Shown here: positions 1 through 6,897 of the stretch, in pieces
Layout: every line of letters begins with the position of its first letter
Position numbering within the stretch: the first letter of the stretch is position 1
Assembly: GCA_946886185.1 (NCBI GenBank)
Contig: CAMPIC010000140.1
Location: 1 to 7,100, forward strand
Origin: an uncultured bacterium
GTDB lineage: Bacteria; Eisenbacteria; RBG-16-71-46; CAIMUX01
Length of the DNA: 7,100 nucleotides
Reading direction: 5' to 3'
Notes under the pieces: generated by a model
What the model was told of the DNA's origin: nothing
The model's input: the letters and a program-made list of their open reading frames with translations, nothing else
Databases searched by the model: none
Program-made: the position numbers and the translations under genes

Positions 1-39
1 AAGGAGGCGGCAAAACGGATCGTCGCGGCGTTATCGTAA
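1..39 (+). CDS. possible C-terminal tail of an upstream gene (partial)
   Basis: Frame 1 reads KEAAKRIVAALS and stops at TAA (37-39). The amphipathic, Lys/Ala-rich ending looks like the last helix of an ordinary cytoplasmic protein. Twelve residues are too few to name a family. The other plus frames run on through the antisense of dcd and are not better candidates. This is only a plausible reading, because a short open stretch at a window edge is expected by chance fairly often. Confidence 0.25.
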   Translation, partial: KEAAKRIVAALS

Positions 40-260
40 GACGAGGGTACTGGATTGCGTTGTTGTCGGAGCCGGAAGGCGTGCACCACGCGCCCGCGGT
101 CCCGAGATCGTGGAGTCAAGCCGGGAAGGACCAAATCGGCGAGGCGATCAGGAGCTCTCGGCACGTCGTGATGACAAGTCGGCGCCGTCAAACGATCCGG
201 GAGGATACAGAACGGCCGATCAGCCAATCCCCGGGCCTCGGACAGCCGACGCGCGGGAGG
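40..260. other. gene-free stretch downstream of dcd
   Basis: Nothing here is supported as a gene. It lies 3' of dcd and 3' of the possible left-edge tail, so it is probably a convergent spacer. I looked for a tRNA fold and for a GC hairpin with a T-run that could end dcd transcription, and found neither. A plus frame starting near 48 gives a short stretch reading VVVGAG, like the start of a nucleotide-binding fold, but the continuation is Arg/Pro-rich and unlike any family. Confidence 0.4.
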
Positions 261-827
261 TCACGCCTTGGGCGGCGTAACCCCCATCTGTCCCTGGTAC
301 TTGCCGCCGCGGTCCGCGTACGACGTCTCGCAGATGCCGTCTGCGGCGAAGAAGACCATCTGGGCGACCCCCTCGTTCGCGTAGATGCGGGCGGGGAGGT
401 TGGTCGTGTTGGAGAACTCGAGAGTAACGTGCCCTTCCCACTCCGGCTCGAGCGGCGTCACGTTCACGATGATCCCGCAGCGGGCATAGGTGGACTTCCC
501 CAGACAGATCACCAGGACATCCCGAGGAATCCGAAAGTACTCCACGGTCCGGGCCAACGCGAACGAGTTCGGCGGGATGATGCACGACTCGCCCCGGATG
601 TCGACGTAGCTGCGGACGTCGAAGTTCTTCGGGTCGACCAGGTTGGAGTGCACGTTGGTGAAGACCTTGAACTCGTCGGCGCAGCGCACGTCGTAGCCAT
701 AGCTCGACGTGCCGAAGGAGATGACCCGCCGGCCATCCACCTCGCGGATCAGTCGGGGGGCAAACGGCTCGATCATCCGCCGCTCTTCGGACATCTGCCG
801 GATCCAGGAATCGGGCTTTACTGCGAT
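261..827 (-). CDS. dcd: dCTP deaminase, probable ATC start
   Basis: dCTP deaminase converts dCTP to dUTP and ammonia in the cytoplasm, supplying dUMP for thymidylate synthesis. The sequence matches the proteobacterial type along its whole length: [69 protein letters not shown] and the C-terminal DRGGKYQGQ. On a 188-residue count, GKSTYAR (110-116) carries the conserved Ser and Arg of the active site, and Glu137 in TLEF is the catalytic Glu. The first ATG (794) would give 177 residues, but the frame upstream reads [11 protein letters not shown], the family's conserved N-terminus (Pseudomonas-type proteins begin MSIKSDKWIRRM and are 188 residues). Counting back gives an ATC codon at 827-825, eight bases after GGAGG. 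No ATG, GTG or TTG lies in the relevant stretch. Automatic callers will probably place the start at 794. Family certain; start inferred. Confidence 0.95.
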   Translation of the reverse strand: MAVKPDSWIRQMSEERRMIEPFAPRLIREVDGRRVISFGTSSYGYDVRCADEFKVFTNVHSNLVDPKNFDVRSYVDIRGESCIIPPNSFALARTVEYFRIPRDVLVICLGKSTYARCGIIVNVTPLEPEWEGHVTLEFSNTTNLPARIYANEGVAQMVFFAADGICETSYADRGGKYQGQMGVTPPKA

Positions 828-835
828 CGGTCGGT

Positions 836-840
836 CCTCC
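836..840 (-). promoter_or_regulatory. ribosome binding site deciding the dcd start
   Basis: On the minus strand this reads GGAGG, followed by eight bases and then ATC at 827-825. That is near-ideal Shine-Dalgarno strength and spacing. The ATG at 794 has only a weak GGATCC-type stretch in front of it. The site therefore supports initiation at the ATC codon rather than at the later ATG. Confidence 0.6.
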
Positions 841-889
841 GCGCCTGTCAGGCGTTGCCGGGTTTTCTTGTATCTATCCTGTTCCGCGA

Positions 890-1144
890 TTACTCGGCCG
901 GCGGAGGAACGGGGAGATCCGTTTCCGCGACCGATTTCCAGCGCTCCCCCTCAGGCACGAGCATGATGGGGATGCCGTCGCGGATCGGATATTTGAGCCC
1001 GGAGTCGTCGCACACGAGCCAGCATCCGTGGACGAGTCGGAGCCTGCCGGGATCGTCCCCGCGGTCGGTGAATCGCACCGCCACGGGACACCGCAGGATC
1101 TCCAGAAACTCGGGGGATATGGCGGGAGAGTCGGATCCGGACAT
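890..1144 (-). CDS. Trm112/YcaR-family (UPF0434) small protein
   Basis: An 84-residue cytoplasmic protein. Residues 12-22 ([11 protein letters not shown]), the central [22 protein letters not shown] (about 42-63) and overall size match the Trm112p-like/UPF0434 family, of which E. coli YcaR is a member. Eukaryotic and archaeal Trm112 are small zinc-binding activators of methyltransferases; the bacterial role is poorly defined. Here the CPxC zinc knuckle is reduced to CPVA with one further Cys in the middle, as in many bacterial members, so zinc binding is doubtful. The N-terminus is about ten residues longer than YcaR and the tail is Pro-rich. The ATG at 1144 is preceded by AAGGAG and GAGGA. 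The gene lies 62 bases upstream of the ATC start of dcd on the same strand, so the two are likely cotranscribed. Confidence 0.85.
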   Translation of the reverse strand: MSGSDSPAISPEFLEILRCPVAVRFTDRGDDPGRLRLVHGCWLVCDDSGLKYPIRDGIPIMLVPEGERWKSVAETDLPVPPPAE

Positions 1145-1201
1145 GCTTCCTCAGCTCCTTCGGGTTATGGGCGCGGGAGACGGCGTCTGCGCGGGCCGCC
1201 A

Positions 1202-1229
1202 ACCGATCGGATACTACGCTATCATCGGT
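1202..1229. promoter_or_regulatory. imperfect inverted repeat in the divergent spacer
   Basis: ACCGAT-cg-GATA, then ctacgc, then TATC-ATCGGT: ten paired bases with a two-base bulge and a six-base centre. It lies between the minus-strand Trm112/dcd pair (start 1144) and plus-strand fixL (start 1301), where promoters for both must sit. It could be an operator for a dimeric regulator or a short hairpin in a leader. It does not match the FixK/FNR consensus (TTGAT-N4-ATCAA). I could not place convincing -35/-10 boxes for either gene. Confidence 0.35.
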
Positions 1230-1300
1230 CCGACGTCGAAGATGGGAAGATGGTCTTTGCGCTCGTGTAGGAGCGGGAGAGATGAGGGATCTCCGACAGC

Positions 1301-2926
1301 GTGTTGACCCCGCAGGAAAGGCGCATCGCGAGCGTGGCTGCGCTCGAGTCGGCCGCCATCGAACGGTATGCGGAAGGCGACCTCGCCACCTCGCTGAGTT
1401 GGATGCTTCCCCGCGCGGTCGAAGCTCTCGGCGCGACCGCGGGAGTCATTCATGTCTGGCCCACGGGAACGCCGGCGCGCCTCCACCAATCCGGGCTGCC
1501 GCCAGACGCGGCCAAAGCGTTCGAGACGCTTCGCCCGACTCTGACCGCCGTCCCGACCGAGGCCAAGGAGCTCTCGGTCCTCGAGGTCGATGTCTGGCCC
1601 AAGGAGCTCCGCGCGCAGCTCCAGGCCGCCGGCATGGGCCGGGTGCTCCTACTCCCTCTATCGCTGCCGGAAACCAAGCTCACCAAAACGCAATCGGCTC
1701 TCCTCCTCATCTTCCACGATGAGCCGCCCGGAAAGTTGCTGGAGCTCGGCGAGCGTGTGGCGCGGGTCTTTCGAACGCTCTCCGTACACTCACTGATCGA
1801 GGTGGCAAAGGGCGCCTCGGCCCAGGTGGAAGCGGTGCTCTCCGCGGCGGTGGACGCGGTCATCGTGATCGATCAGACCGGACGGATCGAGATCGTCAAC
1901 TCCTCCACGGAGAGAATCTTCGGACGCACTTCCGCGGAGATGATCGGGCAGAACGTGAGCACTCTGATGCCGGAGCCGTACCGCAGCGATCACGATTCCT
2001 ATCTCGACAACTATCTCCGCACCGGGCGCGCCAAGATCATCGGAATTGGACGCGAGGCGAGAGGGCTCAGAAAGGATGGGACCGACTTCCCCATCGATCT
2101 CGCGGTCGGAGAGATCGCTCCCTTCGACGGAAGGAGGCGCTTCCTCGGAATCGTCCGGGACATCAGCACTCGCAAGGCGACGGAACGTCAACTGGAGGAA
2201 GCGCGCGAGCGTCTCGCCCACGTGGCGCGGATCAGCACCATGGGAGAGCTGGCCTCGGGCATCGCACACGAGGTCAATCAGCCGCTCACCGCGATCGCGA
2301 CCTACGCAAATGCCTGCCGGAGGATCTTGCAGGATGGCCGCACCGATGATCCTGACCTCCTGGAGGGGCTGGGGCAGATCAGCGAAGAGGCCCGCCGGGC
2401 GGGGGAGATCATCCATCGGCTGAGGAATCTGGTGCGCCGGCGCCCCACCGAGCGCAAGACGGCCGCGATCAACGCGGTCGTCTCCGACGTGATCCGGTTA
2501 GCGGAGGTGGACACGCGCCAGCATGACATCCGTCTGGAGGTCCAGCTCCACGATCCGCTCCCTGCGGTGCAGATCGATGCGGTCCAGATTCAGCAGGTGG
2601 TGCTCAATCTGATCCGGAACGCGACCGATGCGATGGAAAATACCGAGCCGGAGCGGCGCATCGTCCGGGTGCGAACCTTCCCGACCGCGCAACGTGAGAT
2701 CCAGATCGACGTCTCGGACAACGGAATCGGGCTTCCCAGCGACACCGCGGAGCTGTACAACCCTTTCTTCACGACCAAGGCCACGGGAATCGGGCTCGGT
2801 CTTTCGATCAGCCGCTCTATCGTGGGAAATCATGGAGGCCGTCTCTGGTATTCGGCCAATCCAGGGGGCGGCACCACCTTCCACTTCACCTTGCCGGTAG
2901 CACTGGGGGAACCTCATGAAGAGTGA
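1301..2926 (+). CDS. fixL: FixL-like sensor histidine kinase (GAF-like, heme-type PAS, HisKA, HATPase)
   Basis: A 541-residue soluble kinase with no membrane segment. Residues 15-165 look like a diverged GAF-type sensor domain. Residues 172-288 are a PAS domain closely matching FixL: LMPEPYR, HDSY and IIGIGR, then RKDGTDFPIDLAVGE. His231 aligns with the heme-ligating His200 of Bradyrhizobium FixL and Arg251 with its oxygen-sensing Arg220; Arg206 and His214 are replaced by Asn237 and Lys245. A short coiled coil (289-308) leads to HisKA with the phospho-acceptor His323 in AHEVNQPL. The ATPase has the N box (NLIRN, 436-440), DNGIG (473-477), PFFTTK (488-493) and GIGLGLS (496-502). FixL autophosphorylates when oxygen leaves the heme and phosphorylates FixJ. 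The GTG start is the first after an in-frame TGA (1283-1285), with GAGGGA eleven bases upstream. Kinase certain; heme binding inferred. The target genes lie outside the window. Confidence 0.92.
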   Translation: MLTPQERRIASVAALESAAIERYAEGDLATSLSWMLPRAVEALGATAGVIHVWPTGTPARLHQSGLPPDAAKAFETLRPTLTAVPTEAKELSVLEVDVWPKELRAQLQAAGMGRVLLLPLSLPETKLTKTQSALLLIFHDEPPGKLLELGERVARVFRTLSVHSLIEVAKGASAQVEAVLSAAVDAVIVIDQTGRIEIVNSSTERIFGRTSAEMIGQNVSTLMPEPYRSDHDSYLDNYLRTGRAKIIGIGREARGLRKDGTDFPIDLAVGEIAPFDGRRRFLGIVRDISTRKATERQLEEARERLAHVARISTMGELASGIAHEVNQPLTAIATYANACRRILQDGRTDDPDLLEGLGQISEEARRAGEIIHRLRNLVRRRPTERKTAAINAVVSDVIRLAEVDTRQHDIRLEVQLHDPLPAVQIDAVQIQQVVLNLIRNATDAMENTEPERRIVRVRTFPTAQREIQIDVSDNGIGLPSDTAELYNPFFTTKATGIGLGLSISRSIVGNHGGRLWYSANPGGGTTFHFTLPVALGEPHEE

Positions 2927-3524
2927 AGCCACGGTCTTCATCGTGGATGACGATCCAGGAGTGCGACGCTCCTTGCGGATGCTGATGAAATCGGTCGGCT
3001 TGCCCTGCGAAACGTTCGAATCGGGTCCGGATTTCCTGGAGGCGTTCGATCCAAATCGGCCGGGATGTCTGGTCCTGGATGTGCGCATGCCCGGAATGAG
3101 CGGACTCGAGCTGCAGGAGAAGCTCGCCGCGATGGCTGGGGCCACGCCTCCCGTCGTCTTCATGACCGCCCATGGGGACGTCCCGATGGCGGTCAGCGCG
3201 ATGAAGTCAGGGGCGCTCGACTTCATCCAGAAGCCGTTCCGGGATCAGGAGATGATCGACCGCATCCAGAAGGCCCTGGCCCTGGACAAGCAGTCGCGCA
3301 AGAGCAACGCGGGCAAGGAAGAGGTCCTGGCGCGCATGGAACGACTGACCCCGAGGGAGCGCGAAGTGCTCGATCTCATCGTGACCGGCAAACCGAACAA
3401 GGGGATCGCGTTCGAGCTGGGAGTGAGCGAGCGCACCGTGGAAATCCATCGCTCCCGCGTGATGCGCAAGATGGAGGCGGAGTCGCTGGCAAGCTTGGTG
3501 CAAATGGTGTTGCGGCTGAAATGA
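2916..3524 (+). CDS. fixJ: FixJ-family response regulator (receiver plus LuxR-type HTH)
   Basis: A 202-residue DNA-binding response regulator, the expected partner of the kinase just upstream. Receiver domain 1-122: acidic pocket Asp11-Asp12 in VDDDPG, phospho-acceptor Asp55 in LVLDVRMPGMSG, Thr84 in MTAHGD and Lys106 in IQKPF. A linker (about 123-142) leads to a LuxR/FixJ-type helix-turn-helix at 143-202, with LTPREREVLDLIVTGKPNKGIA and the recognition region SERTVEIHRSRVMRKM. The ATG overlaps the kinase stop by 11 bases and has GGGGGA five bases upstream, so the two are translationally coupled. In rhizobia, phosphorylated FixJ activates fixK and nifA. Neither gene, nor a cbb3 oxidase, is visible here, so the regulon is unknown. 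FixJ-like regulators also serve other kinases, so the symbol rests on the partner as well as on the sequence. Confidence 0.92.
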   Translation: MKSEATVFIVDDDPGVRRSLRMLMKSVGLPCETFESGPDFLEAFDPNRPGCLVLDVRMPGMSGLELQEKLAAMAGATPPVVFMTAHGDVPMAVSAMKSGALDFIQKPFRDQEMIDRIQKALALDKQSRKSNAGKEEVLARMERLTPREREVLDLIVTGKPNKGIAFELGVSERTVEIHRSRVMRKMEAESLASLVQMVLRLK

Positions 3525-3639
3525 GCGCGTGAGGCCGCCCGCATCCCCGTTGCTGCGCCTCGTCGTATCGTTAGTGAGCGATTGCCCCGGTTACCACCCC
3601 GGCCTCATCACATCGTGATCGAGAGCGCGTCGCTCGTGG
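3525..3639. other. convergent spacer with small hairpins
   Basis: This spacer separates the 3' ends of fixJ and the tldE-like gene. It holds ATCAC-atc-GTGAT (3607-3619) and GAGCG-cgt-CGCTC (3623-3635), two adjacent five-base-pair stems with three-base loops. Neither is followed by a T-run on either strand, so a classical intrinsic terminator is not supported. They could still slow polymerase or shield the mRNA ends. No gene is visible. Confidence 0.25.
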
Positions 3640-5013
3640 TCACGCCCCCAGTGTAGACAGAGAGTGGAATCGGATCGCCGCCGGAACCTGGCCGTCTCCC
3701 ATGAAGCGCGTCTCACGACTGATCTGGCAATCGGCGAACGCCTCGAAGACGTTGCCCGCGACCGAGCCTCCTTTGACGGGAATCCTCTCTCCGTTGCGAT
3801 GGAGGTATCCGAACCGGATCTCGGAGGCGAAATCTCCCGTGGCCCCGTTCGGGTTGAGCCAGGAGAAGCGCTTCACTTCCAGAACCGGCCCTCCCGCAAG
3901 AAGCGCGGCCGCGCTCTGGGAGCCTCCATTGATCGCCCAGTTCGAAAACTGTCCGGTCGCGGGGATTTTCAAATAGTGCGCGTACCGAGCCGTCGCCCAG
4001 TACTGTTTCAGGACTCCGTTTTCGATCACCAACGTGCGCTGCGCCGGCACACCGTCGCCGTCGCAGGGCGCGCTCTGGTTTCCATAGCTGAGAGTCGCAT
4101 CTGCGTAGAGCGTGAGGCGATCGCCCTTGGGCGGCTGGGCGGAGATCACGGTTCCGGGCTTCCAGGTGGTCACCTCCTGAAACGCACTCTCTGCCGAAGA
4201 CTGGGACTGGAACGGCTGTAGGAACGCGCTCACCGAGTCGGCGACGATCACCACCGGGATTCCCGCGAGCTCGACCGCTCGTGTGCGCGTCGCGTCGCGC
4301 GCCTGCGACGCGAGGTCGGCAACCCACTCCGCCAGGTCGAGATCCTGGACACGCCGCCGGTAGCGCAATCCCTGCACTTCCGCTTCACTCTGGTTTTCGC
4401 CGAGACCGATCACGACCACTTCCGCGGTGACGCGCGTGCCGGTGCGATCCGCTCGCAGTCCTTCCGAGTTTTCCAACCAGATCGCTTCGTGATCGAGGAA
4501 GATCTCCGCGGAGGCGAGTCGCAGGTTGCGTTCTGCGGCGGCCAAGTCGATGAGTTGCGCGTAGGTTCGCTCGAGCACGTTCTCGGGATCACGGGCGATA
4601 TCGGGATCCTCGATCGCCACTGCTGGAAGCTTCGCCGCTCCCGGCAGTGGATAACGATCGACCTCGGCGGAACCGGCCTGCGCCAGTGCGTCGGAGACTT
4701 TCCGAGCCGCGTCTGCCTCTTCGCCCGGTTCGAGCTCGACTGCGGCCGTTCCGACTTTGCCCCCGCGCTCGACGTAAATCGTCGCCCGGACCGACTCCGC
4801 GTCGCCATGACGGATCGCTTCGATCTCGGTGCGGGCGAGGTACAGCTGCGACGAACGGGTGCGGGCTTGCTCGAGCCGCCATCCGATGATGCGCCGCTCC
4901 GCCTGCAATGCTTCGCGCAGCGACTGAACCGCGCGATCGTGCTGGGCGCTGCCCGCGTGACCTGATTCGGAGCCGGTCGCGCGACCCCACTGGAAGTCTC
5001 TCTGCGAGCTCAT
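3640..5013 (-). CDS. TldE/PmbA-family protease subunit
   Basis: A 457-residue protein of the TldD/PmbA (U62) family, TldE branch. In E. coli TldD and TldE form a heterodimer that degrades unfolded peptides and helps process microcin B17 and CcdA; TldE has no metal site. Here no HExxxH is present. Family features are ENSEGLRADRTGTRVTAEVV (181-200), IENGVLKQYW (330-339), GATGDFASEIRFGYL (390-404) and SVAGNVFEAF (417-426), the last two matching the VTGDFS and IAGN blocks. The N-terminal part is diverged, with an extra hydrophilic segment of about 25 residues (SQRDFQWGRATGSESGH) and no hydrophobic signal. The ATG at 5013 has GAGGAG about nine bases upstream. It follows the tldD-like gene by 84 bases on the same strand, so the two are likely an operon and complex partners. 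Family confident; substrate unknown. Confidence 0.88.
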   Translation of the reverse strand: MSSQRDFQWGRATGSESGHAGSAQHDRAVQSLREALQAERRIIGWRLEQARTRSSQLYLARTEIEAIRHGDAESVRATIYVERGGKVGTAAVELEPGEEADAARKVSDALAQAGSAEVDRYPLPGAAKLPAVAIEDPDIARDPENVLERTYAQLIDLAAAERNLRLASAEIFLDHEAIWLENSEGLRADRTGTRVTAEVVVIGLGENQSEAEVQGLRYRRRVQDLDLAEWVADLASQARDATRTRAVELAGIPVVIVADSVSAFLQPFQSQSSAESAFQEVTTWKPGTVISAQPPKGDRLTLYADATLSYGNQSAPCDGDGVPAQRTLVIENGVLKQYWATARYAHYLKIPATGQFSNWAINGGSQSAAALLAGGPVLEVKRFSWLNPNGATGDFASEIRFGYLHRNGERIPVKGGSVAGNVFEAFADCQISRETRFMGDGQVPAAIRFHSLSTLGA

Positions 5014-5054
5014 GAACTGGACTCTCCTCTCGCGCCCCTGCGCACGCGAGCCCG

Positions 5055-5077
5055 ACTCCTCGAGCGCTCGGTCGAGT
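5055..5077. repeat. palindrome in the tldD-tldE spacer
   Basis: A perfect ten-base palindrome CGAGCGCTCG (5061-5070) is flanked by ACTC and GAGT, so the RNA could fold a small interrupted hairpin. It lies in the 84-base gap between the tldD-like stop and the tldE-like start. It may tune the ratio of the two subunits or stabilise mRNA. There is no T-run, so it is not a clear terminator. A short GC palindrome is also easy to get by chance here. Confidence 0.25.
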
Positions 5078-5097
5078 AGACCAGCAACATCGGTTTG

Positions 5098-6597
5098 TCA
5101 GGCGAGGGGCGCGCGGAAACGAAGATGGGGCCCGCCGCTGGAGACGGGCACGGACTCTTTGAAGCCCTTGCCGCAGGTTCCGGGCTGGAGGCGTATCTCG
5201 TCTCCCACCTGCTGGATCGAATCGAGGATATCGGGCACGAAGCCCTGCACTCCGACCGGCGAAAACACGCGCCCGGTCCGGCGTCCGTTCTTCACCTCAT
5301 AGCCGCGGTTGCAGGTGAACTGGATGCCCCAACCGTGCGGATCCTCGATTCCGCTCTGGAAGCCGGCCAGATGGATTCCGTCTTCCAGCGACGCGATCAT
5401 CTCGGCCGCCGGAGTGGCGCCGGCTCCGAAGAAGGTGTTCGACATCCGCGCATACGCCTTGTTCTTGAACGACTGCCGGCGCCCGTTGCCGGTCCTCTGG
5501 ATTCCCGTGACGCTCGCGGAAAACAGATCGGTGAGCGGCTGGACGAAGATGCCGTCGCGCACGATCTGGGTGGGGCGGGCTTCCCCTCCTTCATCGTCGA
5601 AGTAGTAGGAACCGTTGGCATCGAAGCGGGTCGGATCGTCCCAGATCGAGACCCACTCCGGAGCGACGCGCTTCCCCAGGAAATGCGCGGCTCGCGCGCG
5701 CCCCTTGACGAACTGATCGCATTCCACACCGTGGCCGAACGATTCATGGGCCAGGAGGCCGGTGATCTCCGGCTCGCTCACCACGTCGTACACACCCGGA
5801 GTGATCCGCTCCGCGTGCATCAGGTCCTCGACGATCTGCTGAAGGGCGTCGTACTCCGGCGCGGCGAGACGCGTCGCCTCGAATCCGGCCATGGTGCGAT
5901 AGAAGTTGAACGCCCGCGCGGTCGCCCCCTGCTCCGCCGCGAACGCGAAGAGGAACACGTTGGTGTAGAGGAGATCCTGGTGGATCCGGCGGTTGCGATT
6001 GACGAAGAGCTTCTTCACCTGGTTGTACGACATCCCGACGTTGGCGCTTCGGATCCGGGGATCGCGGGACTGGATCGTGTTGAGCGCTTCCGCGGCACGA
6101 TCCCGGAAGGCGGAGGGATCCATTGGCGCTGGGTCCTGGGCGCGCGGGCTGATCCTTCGCGTCACGAGAGCGCTTCCCGGATCGAGGATCCTGTCGGGAT
6201 TGGCGCGTTTCGAGATGTCGCGCTTCAGGTCGCGGACCAGGGCGCGCAGGGAATCGGAATCGAGCCGGTTAGTCGAGGACTCGTGGAAGACCGATCCATC
6301 GAACGCCTGGAACACCACGCCGCGACGCGGGGCTTGACGGCTCGCGGTCTGCTCGCCCCGGTTGGCCTGGGCGTTCACCCCGGAAGTCTCCATATAGAGA
6401 GCGGAGGCGTAATGAGCGGAGCGTTCGAGATCCCGGACAAGCTCCGCCAGAGTCGCCTCCAGACGTTCGTCGTCCAGCGGAGCCGAGTATGCGGACCGGA
6501 TGGCCGGTGCCCCAGCGCCGAAAAGAGCGGCTCCCGCGGCCACCTTACCCGCGGTCTGCAGGAACTCTCGGCGTGACCAGTCGTATCCATGGTTCAT
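5098..6597 (-). CDS. TldD-family zinc metalloprotease with Tat signal
   Basis: A 499-residue protein, the catalytic TldD-type member of the U62 family. The start has a twin-arginine signal: SRREFL (residues 8-13, Arg9-Arg10), then a hydrophobic Ala/Gly stretch (KVAAGAALFGAGAPA) with likely cleavage after APA (about 32) or YSA (about 39). This predicts folded export across the inner membrane. HESFGH (284-289) is the HExxxH zinc site, with His284, Glu285 and His289. Cys475 in GTCGKG matches the third zinc ligand of E. coli TldD. RMSNTFF (about 385-391) is another family block. The C-terminus ends just after SVPVSSGGPHLRF, slightly shorter than E. coli TldD. A GTG at 6636 would add 13 residues. 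I prefer the ATG at 6597, because it puts the RR motif near the N-terminus, has AAAAGG about eight bases upstream and forms an ATGA overlap with an upstream small frame. E. coli TldD is cytoplasmic, so the Tat signal marks a distinct subgroup. Confidence 0.9.
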   Translation of the reverse strand: MNHGYDWSRREFLQTAGKVAAGAALFGAGAPAIRSAYSAPLDDERLEATLAELVRDLERSAHYASALYMETSGVNAQANRGEQTASRQAPRRGVVFQAFDGSVFHESSTNRLDSDSLRALVRDLKRDISKRANPDRILDPGSALVTRRISPRAQDPAPMDPSAFRDRAAEALNTIQSRDPRIRSANVGMSYNQVKKLFVNRNRRIHQDLLYTNVFLFAFAAEQGATARAFNFYRTMAGFEATRLAAPEYDALQQIVEDLMHAERITPGVYDVVSEPEITGLLAHESFGHGVECDQFVKGRARAAHFLGKRVAPEWVSIWDDPTRFDANGSYYFDDEGGEARPTQIVRDGIFVQPLTDLFSASVTGIQRTGNGRRQSFKNKAYARMSNTFFGAGATPAAEMIASLEDGIHLAGFQSGIEDPHGWGIQFTCNRGYEVKNGRRTGRVFSPVGVQGFVPDILDSIQQVGDEIRLQPGTCGKGFKESVPVSSGGPHLRFRAPLA

Positions 6598-6782
6598 ATT
6601 CGACAACCTTTTAGCGGCCCGGACCGGCGATTCCACTCGATCCTGACCGAAAGTTCCAGATCCCGCGGGATTTCGTCGATAAGAGTGCGCACGGTGCGCC
6701 CGATGACAGACTCGAGTACGCGAGGAGTATCGATCGGATCCGGCGAGCTCGAGCGATCTCCGATCCTGTGTGCAGCATCCAA
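6594..6782 (-). CDS. possible small protein coupled to tldD
   Basis: A 62-codon frame from TTG (6782) to TGA (6594-6596). Its stop overlaps the tldD ATG as ATGA, the usual arrangement for translational coupling, and the tldD ribosome binding site lies within its last codons. I do not recognise the protein. The first 20 residues are polar (SSSPDP); the rest reads VLESVIGRTVRTLIDEIPRD and LELSVRIEW, plausible as a helix followed by a strand. There is no signal or membrane segment. Against it, the TTG has no good ribosome binding site, an in-frame TAA lies three codons upstream, and codon use is only moderately GC-ending at third positions. It may be a real small gene, or simply leader sequence that happens to be open. 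Confidence 0.3.
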   Translation of the reverse strand: MDAAHRIGDRSSSPDPIDTPRVLESVIGRTVRTLIDEIPRDLELSVRIEWNRRSGPLKGCRI

Positions 6783-6783
6783 T

Positions 6784-6815
6784 TGGAGTTACCGCCTGGA
6801 GTTGCCCCTGGAATT
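6784..6815. repeat. three spaced TGGARTT direct repeats
   Basis: TGGAGTT (6784-6790), TGGAGTT (6797-6803) and TGGAATT (6809-6815) recur with periods of 13 and 12 bases, with C/G-rich bases between them. They lie just upstream of the small frame and tldD on one strand and about 95 bases before map on the other. Repeats spaced near one helical turn in a divergent promoter region could be a regulator's sites or a microsatellite-like relic. A sigma-54 promoter was tested and does not fit. Confidence 0.4.
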
Positions 6816-6897
6816 GCGCCGCCGGTCCTGAGATGCAGGAGCCCGCAGCCCCGTTGTCCGGAAAATCGCTCGACGGGGTCGAACCCGAGAAGGCAGA

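Noticed and set aside
48..288. Plus frame with VVVGAG resembling the start of a nucleotide-binding flavoprotein
   Set aside because: The residues that should follow the Gly motif are absent, the rest is Arg/Pro-rich, and it runs into the antisense end of dcd.
1145..1300. FixK/FNR box upstream of fixL
   Set aside because: No TTGAT-N4-ATCAA-like site was seen in this spacer.
60..1307. A 415-codon plus-strand open frame opposite dcd and the Trm112-like gene
   Set aside because: It is antisense to two recognisable genes, has Arg/Asp/Gly-rich low-information composition and matches no family. Long opposite-strand frames are common at this G+C.
2498..3226. A 242-codon minus-strand frame across the fixL-fixJ junction
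   Set aside because: It is the antisense of the kinase ATPase domain and the receiver, both certain from motifs, and has no family features of its own.
5095..6576. A 493-codon plus-strand open frame covering almost all of tldD
   Set aside because: It mirrors tldD codons in GC-rich DNA. The minus-strand frame has a Tat signal, HExxxH and the conserved Cys, while this one has no recognisable domain.
6784..6823. Sigma-54 promoter (TGGC-N8-TTGC type) among the TGGARTT repeats
   Set aside because: No GG is followed at the required ten-base spacing by GC.
6874..6887. tRNA T-arm-like GGGTTCGACCC on the minus strand
   Set aside because: The loop is a base short, and no acceptor, D-arm or anticodon arm can be paired around it.
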